Part shown: in pieces, positions 6,733 through 13,324 of the stretch
Layout of the letters: each line of letters starts with the position of its first letter
Position numbering within the stretch: the stretch's first letter is position 1
NCBI GenBank assembly: GCA_012514775.1
Contig: JAAYZQ010000106.1
Coordinates: 1-18,724 of the forward strand
DNA length: 18,724 bases
Origin: Anaerolineaceae bacterium
GTDB lineage: Bacteria > Chloroflexota > Anaerolineae > JAAYZQ01
Direction of reading: 5' to 3'
Made by a program: the position numbers and the translations under genes
Notes under the pieces: generated by a model
Seen by the model: the letters and a program-made list of their open reading frames with translations, nothing else
Database searches by the model: none
Told to the model about the DNA's origin: nothing

Positions 6733-7503
6733 ATGGCGCGGGGTATGAACAAGGTAATGATCATCGGCTACGTGGAGCGGGAACCGGAGACTCGGCACAC
6801 GAGCAAGGGCCTGCCTGTGGCATCCTTCAGCCTTTCGACCAGCCGGCGTTGGACGACAAACGCAGGCGAAAGCCGCGAGGCGAGCGAGTGGTTCAACGTG
6901 GTGGCCTGGGGTAACCTGGCCGACGTGGCAAGCCGGGTGCTCCACAGCGACCAACGCGTCTATGCCGAAGGCCACTTGCAGACCCGAAGCTGGGAGGACG
7001 CAGACGGTCAGCGGCACGTCCGCACCGAGGTCGTTGCCAGCAAGTTGATCCCCATGGATCGACGGAGCGACGGGCCGGAGGCGGACGAGCCGTGCGATGA
7101 AAGCGAGGAGACGCCGCACTGTCTGAACCGGGTGATGGTCATCGGCAACCTGGGGCGCGACCCGGAAATGCGATACACACCCGACGGGCAGGCGGTGACG
7201 TCCTTCAGCCTGGCCGCCACCCGCACCTGGACTTTGACCAATGGCGGGCGCCGCGACACGACCGAGTGGTTCAACGTCGTGTCGTGGGGCAGCCTGGCCG
7301 AGATCTGCAACCAATACCTGTCCAAGGGGCGCCGCGTCTATGTCGAGGGCGAGTTGCGCACCCGCGGATGGGAACAACCCGACGGCCGCAAGCACTTTCG
7401 CACCGAGCTGGTGGCCAACGAGATGATCATGCTGGGGCCTCGCCCCAGGAACCGGGGAGCAGAGCTTGACCCCGGACAAATACAAGACGAATCTCCTCTC
7501 TAG
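6733..7503 (+). CDS. ssb: Single-stranded DNA-binding protein with two OB folds
   Basis: A 256-residue SSB containing two complete OB-fold repeats: residues 5-108 (NKVMIIGYVEREPETRHTS ... WFNVVAWGNLADV ... RTEVVASKLIPMD) and residues 131-235 (NRVMVIGNLGRDPEMRYTP ... WFNVVSWGSLAEI ... RTELVANEMIMLG). The repeats align throughout, showing an internal duplication. The linker (109-130) is acidic with two cysteines. The chain ends QDESPL rather than with the usual acidic DDDIPF-type partner-binding tip. Most bacterial SSBs have one OB fold and form tetramers; two-fold SSBs are known from Deinococcus-Thermus and work as dimers. I start at ATG 6733 because AAGGAG (6718-6723) is nine bases upstream; an upstream ATG at 6715 overlaps that site. 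It lies 49 bases after rpsF, in the classic rpsF-ssb-rpsR position. Confidence 0.94.
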   Translation: MARGMNKVMIIGYVEREPETRHTSKGLPVASFSLSTSRRWTTNAGESREASEWFNVVAWGNLADVASRVLHSDQRVYAEGHLQTRSWEDADGQRHVRTEVVASKLIPMDRRSDGPEADEPCDESEETPHCLNRVMVIGNLGRDPEMRYTPDGQAVTSFSLAATRTWTLTNGGRRDTTEWFNVVSWGSLAEICNQYLSKGRRVYVEGELRTRGWEQPDGRKHFRTELVANEMIMLGPRPRNRGAELDPGQIQDESPL

Positions 7504-7557
7504 GCGGCTGGGCCGTGGTGGGGAGGATGTGCAAGGTTTTATAGAGAGGGTTTTACC

Positions 7558-7836
7558 ATGAGCAGTGACGATCGAAGTGAACGAAGGGGCGGAGGCGACC
7601 GCCGCCGCTTTCAACGACGGCGCAAGGTATGCGCCTTTTGCCTGGAAAAGGCCAAGACCATCGACTACAAGGACATTTCCATGCTGCGCCGCTACGTGAC
7701 CGAGCGCGGCAAGATCCGTTCCCGCCGCAAGACGGGCACCTGTGCCAAGCACCAGCGCCGGTTGGCAGTGGCCATCAAGCGAGCACGACATCTGGCCCTG
7801 CTCCCCTTCACCGCCGAACAGATCCGGCGATACTAA
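7558..7836 (+). CDS. rpsR: 30S ribosomal protein S18 (bS18), zinc-ligand-containing form
   Basis: A 92-residue protein with a basic N-terminal extension (many Arg, Gly) followed by the conserved core [49 protein letters not shown] and HLALLPF. The CAFC pair plus the later TCAKH motif match the cysteine-bearing, probably zinc-binding type of S18. It pairs with S6 on 16S rRNA. The start ATG follows GAGAGGG (7544-7550) by seven bases. It is third in the rpsF-ssb-rpsR unit; the rplI gene that often follows is absent here. Confidence 0.97.
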   Translation: MSSDDRSERRGGGDRRRFQRRRKVCAFCLEKAKTIDYKDISMLRRYVTERGKIRSRRKTGTCAKHQRRLAVAIKRARHLALLPFTAEQIRRY

Positions 7837-7879
7837 GGTCGAGACGGGCCGCGACCCGGCCCGTCCTGGAGAGAGCCAG

Positions 7880-9052
7880 ATGGGCAAGTCAAACGTGAGA
7901 CGGTCAAAACCCGTCCAACCAAAGCAGCAGACGAAAAAGCAGATCGCCTTTGGCCGCAAAGAGGCCAGGCAGAGGCGCATCATTCTGCTGTCCATCGGCG
8001 CTTTGGCCCTTGTCATCCTGCTGATCCTGGTGTTCGGCGTGATACAGGAATTGGTCCTTGCGCCATCCCAACCCGTTGCCATCGTCAACGGAAACAAGAT
8101 CCGGACGGACGACTACCAGGACCTCGTCACCTATCAGCGCTACAACCAGTACGTGACCATCAGCAACATGCAGGCCGGCCTGGATCAGCTTCAGACAGGA
8201 GAACAGCAGGAGGGTAACGAGTTCCTCGTCTCCTTCTACCAACAGCAGATCAGCCAGATGCAGGCACAGTTGAGCACCATTCCCCAGTCGGCCCTGGAGG
8301 AGCTCATTGACGATGCACTCATCCGGGAAAAGGCCGAAGCAGAGGGGATCACCGTCACCGCCGCCGACGTCGAGGAGAGCCTGCAAACAGACCTGAGGAG
8401 CGCTTTTGCCCAGACCCAGCCGGTCACCGGCACCGAGGAGCTGCCCACACCCACACCTGTCCCCCAAGAGGACGTGGACCAGCTGTACGACACCATCCTG
8501 GGCAACATCACCATCTCGGACAAGAGCTTTCGCCTCATCGTGCAGCGCAGCCTGCTCCGCGAGAAGGTGCAGGAGCTGCTGGCGAGCGAAGTGGTGAGCA
8601 CCGGCCTGGTGGTCCATTCCCAGCTCATCAAAACCGAGACGGAAGAAGAAGCAGTGGCGGCCATGGAGCGCATTGAAGGCGGCGAAGAGTTTGCCGTCGT
8701 GGCCACCGAGGTGTCGACCGACACGACGACGGCCGAGCAGGGCGGAGACTTGGGCTGGGTAACGACAGGCCAGCTCTCAGCACGCTACGGGCAGGCCCTG
8801 GAGGACCAGGTGTTTGCCCTCTCGCCCGGCGAGATGAGCATCGTCGAGAGCAACGAGTCGTTCTACGTCGTCCAGGTTCTGGAGCGCGACGAAAACGGCC
8901 CCCTGCCCGAAGCGGTTCTGGACCAACGGCGCAGCAGCGCCCTGACCGATTGGCTGGCGGAACGCAAGGCCGCGCCGGACGTCGAGATCGAGCGGCTCCT
9001 GAGGGACGATCAGATCCCATCCGATCCCTTTGTGACGAGCGCAGGCTTCTAG
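7880..9052 (+). CDS. Membrane-anchored SurA/PrsA-type foldase (PpiC peptidyl-prolyl isomerase)
   Basis: A 390-residue protein. Residues 1-33 are strongly basic and hydrophilic, followed by one membrane helix (about 34-55, LLSIGALALVILLILVFGVI), giving a Cys-free N-terminal anchor with the remainder outside the membrane. A SurA-N-like helical chaperone region follows, starting VAIVNGNKIRTDDYQDLV and including ELIDDALIREKAEAEGI, with a Thr/Pro-rich linker. A parvulin domain (about 240-338) includes GGDLGWVTTGQLSARYGQALEDQVFALSPGEMS. Family knowledge: such proteins assist folding of secreted proteins. The start ATG 7880 has GGAGAG upstream (7868-7873). It begins 43 bases after rpsR and is followed by a strong terminator, so it probably ends the ribosomal-protein transcript. 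Confidence 0.88.
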   Translation: MGKSNVRRSKPVQPKQQTKKQIAFGRKEARQRRIILLSIGALALVILLILVFGVIQELVLAPSQPVAIVNGNKIRTDDYQDLVTYQRYNQYVTISNMQAGLDQLQTGEQQEGNEFLVSFYQQQISQMQAQLSTIPQSALEELIDDALIREKAEAEGITVTAADVEESLQTDLRSAFAQTQPVTGTEELPTPTPVPQEDVDQLYDTILGNITISDKSFRLIVQRSLLREKVQELLASEVVSTGLVVHSQLIKTETEEEAVAAMERIEGGEEFAVVATEVSTDTTTAEQGGDLGWVTTGQLSARYGQALEDQVFALSPGEMSIVESNESFYVVQVLERDENGPLPEAVLDQRRSSALTDWLAERKAAPDVEIERLLRDDQIPSDPFVTSAGF

Positions 9053-9079
9053 AGCGGACGTACATCACAAGCAGAAGCA

Positions 9080-9108
9080 AAACGGCCGGGAACACCTCCC
9101 GGCCGTTT
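9080..9108. terminator. Strong intrinsic terminator between convergent genes
   Basis: A 12-bp perfect stem pairs 9080-9091 with 9097-9108 around the loop ACACC. It is flanked by TTTGTTGCGTTT on the plus side and by GTTTTGCTT on the minus side. It sits 27 bases after the foldase stop (9052) and 13 bases downstream of the rel stop (9122, minus strand), so it can end transcription from both directions. Confidence 0.85.
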
Positions 9109-9121
9109 GTTGCGTTTCCCG

Positions 9122-11356
9122 TCAGTCCAGCTCTTGCAGGTGTGGCAGGTTGGGCGTGGGGCGGTGGCTCGCCTCGCGGTTGACCTCGATGACGTTGGGC
9201 AGGCGCTCGATCTTGTCCAGGATGCTCACCAGCTGGTTAAAGTTGGTGATCTCCAGGGTCGCGGTCAGGGTTGCCAGGTTGGTCTTGGCCACCGAGACCG
9301 AGTTGACCTCGCGCATGTTGATCCCTTCCTCGGCAATGACCGTGGCAATGTCGCGCAGCAACCCATCGCGGTCCCAGGCGCGCACCTTGATGACTACGGG
9401 GTAGATGCGGTCCCGCCCGGTGCCCCAATCCACCTCGATCAACCGCTCGACCTCGCCCTTGCTCGTGCGGATGAGGATGTTGGGGCAGTCCCACTTGTGG
9501 ATCGTGACGCCCCGCCCGCGCGTGACATAGCCCACGATGGGGCTGGGATCGTCTGGGTCGGGCTTGCAGCACTGGGCGATCTGGGTCAGGAGGTCGCCCA
9601 CGCCCTTGACGCGAATGCCCTCGGGCGTGATGGCCACGGAGGTCTCTTCCTCTTCGGGAAAGACCTCCTGGCTGCGTAGCTCTTGCAGGATGCGGGCCGC
9701 CACGCGCTGCGAGTTCAGATCGCCAAAGCCGATGGCCGCGTAAAAGTCATCGACGTTCTTGTAGTCGTACAGGTGGGCGATGTCCTGCATGCGGATGCCG
9801 TCGGCCAGGTTGAGGCGTTTTAGTTCACGGCGAAGCTGTTCCCGGCCAAAGGCAATGTTCTCCTCGCGGTTCTGCTGCCGGAACCAGCGCCGGATCTTTT
9901 GCTTGCTGCGGGCCGACCGCGCGTAACCCAGGTCGGGGCGCAGCCAATCGCGGCTTGGGCCGCCTCGCTTGGCGGTAATGATCTCGACCTGGTCGCCGCT
10001 CTTGAGCTTGTGGGTCAGGGGCACCAGGTGCCCGTTTACCCGCGCCCCGCGGCAGCGGTGGCCCACCTCGGTGTGGATGTAATAGGCAAAGTCGATGGGC
10101 GTCGAGCCGGCCGGCAGGTCCAGGACCTTGCCCTTGGGGCTAAAGACGTACACCCGGTCGTCCAGGAGGTCGCTCTTGATGGTGTCGACAAACTCCCGGG
10201 CGTCCTCCACATCGGTGCGCCAATCCATGAGGGAGCGCAGCCAGGCCACCTTGTTCTCAAAGGCCGCGTCGCGCCGCACCCCTTCCTTGTAACGCCAGTG
10301 CGAGGCGATGCCCAGCTCGGCGCGCCGGTGCATCTCCCGCGTCCGGATCTGGGCCTCGACGGTCTTGCCCTGCGGCCCCACCACGGCGGTGTGAAGCGAC
10401 TGGTACATGTTGTCCTTGGGTGTGGCGATGAAATCGTCGAACTGGCCCGGGATTGGCTTCCAGAGGGAGTGGACGATGCCCAGGGCCGCGTAGCAGTCCT
10501 GGACGTTATCAACCACCACCCGGAGCCCGCGCACGTCATAGATCTGGTCGAACTCGACGTCCTTGCGCAGCATCTTGCGATAGATGCTGTAGATGTGCTT
10601 TGGCCGGCCCTCCACCTCGGCGGCGATACCTTCCAACCGCAGCCGCGCCTGCAGCTCGGCCGTGACGTGATTGATGTAATTCTCTCGCTCCTCGCGGCGC
10701 TCGTCTATCATGTCGGCGATGTGGTGGTAGGTCTCCGGGTCAAAGTGTCGCAGACCCAGGTCCTCCAGCTCCCACTTCATCTGCCAGATCCCCAGGCGGT
10801 TGGCCAGCGGAGCATAGATCTCCAGGGTCTCGCGCGCAATCCGCTCCCGGCGATCGGCGGGCAGCGAGGCCAAAGTTCGCATGTTGTGCAGACGGTCGGC
10901 CAGCTTGATGAGCACGACGCGCACGTCGTCCACCATGGCCAGGAACATCTTGCGCAGGCTCTCGGCCTCCTGCGCCTCGACGTCGCCGCCGCCCATCTTG
11001 CTCATGGTGTCGATGTAGGCCAACTTGGTCACGCCATCGACCAGCCGCGCCACCTCTTCGTCAAAGCGGGTGCGCAGGTCGGCAACCGTCCAATCCGTAT
11101 CCTCGACAATATCGTGCAAAAGCCCCGCCGCCACGGCGTGATGATCCAGGCCCAACTCCGCCAGCATGCGGGCGACCTCGATGCAATGGCGCACGTAGGG
11201 CTCGCCCGAAGCCCGTGTTTGCCCGTCATGGGCAATGAGGGCCTGCTCGTAAGCCCTCTGCACCAGATCGAGCTCTGGCCCGCCGAACTTTTCCTCAGCC
11301 CAGGCCAGCGATTGATCCTCCACCACCTTGATACCCGCTGTTCCCATCTCTAGCAT
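9122..11356 (-). CDS. rel: Rel-family bifunctional (p)ppGpp synthetase/hydrolase
   Basis: A 744-residue long RelA/SpoT homologue with all standard domains. The HD hydrolase domain is intact (HDIVEDT, 81-87; KLADRLHNMRTL downstream). The synthetase domain has RPKHIYSIYRKM (about 251), DVRGLRV and EAQIRTREMHRRAELGIASHW (to about 353). A TGS domain begins near 398 (DRVYVFSPKGKVLDLPAGST); a conserved-cysteine region has CCKPDPDDP (about 595) and HKWDCPN; and an ACT domain occupies about 651-735. Both catalytic sites look complete, so it should make and degrade (p)ppGpp according to starvation signals from the ribosome. The ATG at 11356 lies eight bases after a predicted -10, with no Shine-Dalgarno, suggesting a leaderless mRNA. 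An alternative ATG at 11347 also lacks a usable site. It is divergent from rsmD. Confidence 0.96.
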   Translation of the reverse strand: MLEMGTAGIKVVEDQSLAWAEEKFGGPELDLVQRAYEQALIAHDGQTRASGEPYVRHCIEVARMLAELGLDHHAVAAGLLHDIVEDTDWTVADLRTRFDEEVARLVDGVTKLAYIDTMSKMGGGDVEAQEAESLRKMFLAMVDDVRVVLIKLADRLHNMRTLASLPADRRERIARETLEIYAPLANRLGIWQMKWELEDLGLRHFDPETYHHIADMIDERREERENYINHVTAELQARLRLEGIAAEVEGRPKHIYSIYRKMLRKDVEFDQIYDVRGLRVVVDNVQDCYAALGIVHSLWKPIPGQFDDFIATPKDNMYQSLHTAVVGPQGKTVEAQIRTREMHRRAELGIASHWRYKEGVRRDAAFENKVAWLRSLMDWRTDVEDAREFVDTIKSDLLDDRVYVFSPKGKVLDLPAGSTPIDFAYYIHTEVGHRCRGARVNGHLVPLTHKLKSGDQVEIITAKRGGPSRDWLRPDLGYARSARSKQKIRRWFRQQNREENIAFGREQLRRELKRLNLADGIRMQDIAHLYDYKNVDDFYAAIGFGDLNSQRVAARILQELRSQEVFPEEEETSVAITPEGIRVKGVGDLLTQIAQCCKPDPDDPSPIVGYVTRGRGVTIHKWDCPNILIRTSKGEVERLIEVDWGTGRDRIYPVVIKVRAWDRDGLLRDIATVIAEEGINMREVNSVSVAKTNLATLTATLEITNFNQLVSILDKIERLPNVIEVNREASHRPTPNLPHLQELD

Positions 11357-11364
11357 TTGACAGA

Positions 11365-11393
11365 AGTATACCCGAAAATCGACTTTTGTGCAA
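11365..11393 (-). promoter_or_regulatory. Predicted sigma-70 promoter of rel
   Basis: On the minus strand, TTGCAC (11393-11388), a 17-bp spacer and TATACT (11370-11365). Starts at the usual distance fall at 11358-11356, at or two bases before the ATG. Its -35 is 18 bp from the -35 of the rsmD promoter, back to back. Confidence 0.7.
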
Positions 11394-11411
11394 CCAGCCA
11401 GAACAATTCAC

Positions 11412-11440
11412 TTGACCTGTCGCCTCGATGAGGGTATACT
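11412..11440 (+). promoter_or_regulatory. Predicted sigma-70 promoter of rsmD
   Basis: TTGACC (11412-11417), a 17-bp spacer and TATACT (11435-11440). Transcription should start near 11447, leaving about 26 bases including AAGGGG before the ATG at 11473. An in-frame ATG at 11428 lies inside the promoter and so cannot be the start of this transcript. Confidence 0.75.
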
Positions 11441-11472
11441 TTTGTGATGCAAGCAAAAAGGGGACGTTTGAC

Positions 11473-12030
11473 ATGCGCGTGATAGCCGGCAGCGCCAAGG
11501 GAACCCCGCTCCAGGCGGTACCTGGCAGCGGCACCCGCCCCATCTCTGACCGGGTCAAGGAGTCGTTGTTCAACATCCTCGGCGGAGAGGTAGAAGGTGC
11601 CTGCGTGCTGGATCTCTTTGCCGGCACGGGCAGCGTGGGCATCGAGGCCCTCAGCCGCGGGGCGGAGGAAGCTACCTTTGTCGAAAAGCACCCCAAGGCA
11701 GTGGCCGTCATCCGCGCCAACCTGCAGCGAACGCACCTGCAAGCCCGAGGGACCGTCATGCAGAACGACGTTTTCAAGTACCTGGCCGGCCCGCCCACCC
11801 CCTTTGACCTCGTCTACATCGCGCCGCCGCAATACCAGGGTCTGTGGCTCAAAACACTGCTCGCCATCGACGCCAATCCCGCCTGGCTGGAACCGGCAGG
11901 CCTCGTCGTGGTCCAGATCTTTCCCAAGGAGTTGGAGGCCGCCAGCCTGGCCTTTCTGGAGATGACCGACCAGAGGCAGTACGGCAGCACCCTCCTGTGT
12001 TTCTACGAGCCCCGGGAGACGGCCGGGTAA
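11473..12030 (+). CDS. rsmD: 16S rRNA (guanine(966)-N2)-methyltransferase RsmD
   Basis: A 185-residue Rossmann-fold methyltransferase. The RsmD opening MRVIAGSAKGTPL is followed by the TRPISDRVKESLFNIL block. The SAM-binding motif is LDLFAGTGS (46-54) and the acidic motif-II strand is FVEKHPKAVAVIRANL. The catalytic motif IV reads YIAPPQY (115-121) in place of DPPY, a known variant in this family. The enzyme methylates G966 of 16S rRNA during small-subunit assembly. The ATG at 11473 follows AAGGGG (11458-11463) by nine bases and gives the expected N-terminus. It is transcribed divergently from rel and followed by the separate promoter of the HEAT-repeat gene. Confidence 0.92.
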   Translation: MRVIAGSAKGTPLQAVPGSGTRPISDRVKESLFNILGGEVEGACVLDLFAGTGSVGIEALSRGAEEATFVEKHPKAVAVIRANLQRTHLQARGTVMQNDVFKYLAGPPTPFDLVYIAPPQYQGLWLKTLLAIDANPAWLEPAGLVVVQIFPKELEAASLAFLEMTDQRQYGSTLLCFYEPRETAG

Positions 12031-12042
12031 GCGTCTCTCCCC

Positions 12043-12071
12043 TTGCGCTTTTGCCTTGCATCGAGTATAAT
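12043..12071 (+). promoter_or_regulatory. Predicted sigma-70 promoter of the HEAT-repeat gene
   Basis: TTGCGC (12043-12048), a 17-bp spacer and consensus TATAAT (12066-12071), twelve bases after the rsmD stop. The expected start is near 12078. Confidence 0.7.
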
Positions 12072-12078
12072 GGAGCCG

Positions 12079-12099
12079 TCACCCGTTCCTGGCGGGTGA
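12079..12099 (+). promoter_or_regulatory. Hairpin at the 5' end of the HEAT-repeat mRNA
   Basis: TCACCCG (12079-12085) pairs perfectly with CGGGTGA (12093-12099) around a seven-base loop. It starts at the predicted transcript 5' end, so it would form a 5'-terminal stem. A stabilising role is plausible, with no evidence of ligand binding. Confidence 0.45.
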
Positions 12100-12144
12100 G
12101 AACGGTTGGTCTTGAAACATGCAATACTGGATTACAGGTGTTCA

Positions 12145-13191
12145 ATGTCATCGGAAATAGTCGAATTTGAGGAACTGCTGGAGCGGATCCTGAGCAATAC
12201 AGGCGCCATCCCCTTTTCTCAGCTATACGCACTGTCCGATCTCTCCCGGGAAAGGCTGCCCGCCTTTGCCGGGGCGTGGGAGATCCTCAATGCCCCTGAC
12301 CGCAGGCGGCTGATCCATGCCCTGGTCGAGCTGGCCGAGGCCAGCTTCCAGGTGAATTACGACGCCATTTTTCGCCATACCCTGTCCGATCCCGATCCCG
12401 AGGTTCGGGCCGCGGCCATCGATGGGTTGTGGGAAAACGAAGAAATACCGCTTATCGGCCGCTTTATCACGGCCCTGCGCTCCGACCCTGAACCGCAGGT
12501 TCGAGCCGCGGCCGCGACAGCTCTTGGCCGTTTCGTCCTGGCGGGAGAGCTGGAGAGGATCGACCCGGCCATTCAGAACCGGATCATGACCGAGCTGTTG
12601 ACCATCATCCACCTGGATGGAGAGAGCCTGGAGGTGCGACGGCGCGCTCTGGAGTCGGCCGGCTACTCCTGTACGCCCGAAACCATCGAGGCGCTGGATA
12701 TTGCCTACTACGAGGGCGACGAAGCGCTGCGCCTGAGCGCCATCGTCGCCATGGGCCGGAGCTGCGACCGGCGCTGGCAGGACCTGGTCCTGGCCGAGCT
12801 GGAGAGCTCCTCGCCGGCCATGCGCTACGAGGCTGCCCTGGCCGCGGGCGAGCTCATGCTTCGCCCCGCGGTGCCCATCCTCGCCCGGCTGATGCAAGAT
12901 CACGATCCCCAGGTGCGCGACGCCACGATCTGGGCCCTGGGCCAGATCGGCGGCCCGCAGTCCAAGCGGCTGCTGGTGGAAGCCTACGAGAGAGCCGACG
13001 AGGATACCAGGGCCGTCGTGGAAGAAGCACTGGCCGAACACGCCCTCTCGGAGGGCAAGATCGAGTTCCCGCTCTATGCCATCGAAGACAAGGACGAGGA
13101 CGAAGAAGACCTCGATTGGGACCAGGAGATCGATCAGGGGATCGACCTGGAGGACTCGAGCCCCGGCGAGGAGGACCTCGAGGATTGGTAG
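12145..13191 (+). CDS. HEAT-repeat protein with acidic C-terminal tail
   Basis: A 348-residue soluble protein built of repeated helical pairs of the HEAT/PBS-lyase type: SDPDPEVRAAAIDGLWEN, RSDPEPQVRAAAATALGRF, SLEVRRRALESAGY, DEALRLSAIVAMGRS, SPAMRYEAALAAGELM and DHDPQVRDATIWALGQIG. Such repeats form protein-binding superhelices; no catalytic domain is visible. The last 50 or so residues are highly acidic (DEDEEDLDWDQE ... EEDLEDW) and probably disordered. I take the ATG at 12145 (AGGTG four bases upstream); a TTG at 12106 in the same frame is an alternative with GGTGA upstream but within the leader hairpin. It has its own promoter. The following gene begins 133 bases later, beyond a long hairpin. 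Function unknown. Confidence 0.82.
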   Translation: MSSEIVEFEELLERILSNTGAIPFSQLYALSDLSRERLPAFAGAWEILNAPDRRRLIHALVELAEASFQVNYDAIFRHTLSDPDPEVRAAAIDGLWENEEIPLIGRFITALRSDPEPQVRAAAATALGRFVLAGELERIDPAIQNRIMTELLTIIHLDGESLEVRRRALESAGYSCTPETIEALDIAYYEGDEALRLSAIVAMGRSCDRRWQDLVLAELESSSPAMRYEAALAAGELMLRPAVPILARLMQDHDPQVRDATIWALGQIGGPQSKRLLVEAYERADEDTRAVVEEALAEHALSEGKIEFPLYAIEDKDEDEEDLDWDQEIDQGIDLEDSSPGEEDLEDW

Positions 13192-13259
13192 GCTGACAAT
13201 CCTTGCGCCCACCTGCCGGAGCGCGAATCTGTTGGGCTTGACACCGCCCTGATCCGCCT

Positions 13260-13298
13260 GGCTGCCCGGCACGACTCCGGTCGTCTCGCCGGACAGCC
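13260..13298 (+). promoter_or_regulatory. Long hairpin between the HEAT-repeat and pyrophosphatase genes
   Basis: 13260-13270 pairs with 13288-13298 (one C-A mismatch) and encloses ACGAC (13271-13275) paired with GTCGT (13280-13284) around the tetraloop TCCG, with a CTC bulge on the 3' side. It ends 26 bases before the pyrophosphatase ATG and is followed by TCCTTTGG, too short a T-run for a confident terminator. It may be a weak terminator, an attenuator or a structured 5' leader. I see no clear promoter in the remainder of the 13192-13324 gap. Confidence 0.55.
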
Positions 13299-13324
13299 TC
13301 CTTTGGCCCAGCGCCAAGAGAGCC

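Noticed and set aside
9899..11353. Plus-strand open frame opposite rel
   Set aside because: The minus strand encodes a complete Rel enzyme with all catalytic motifs; the plus-strand product has no recognisable domain.
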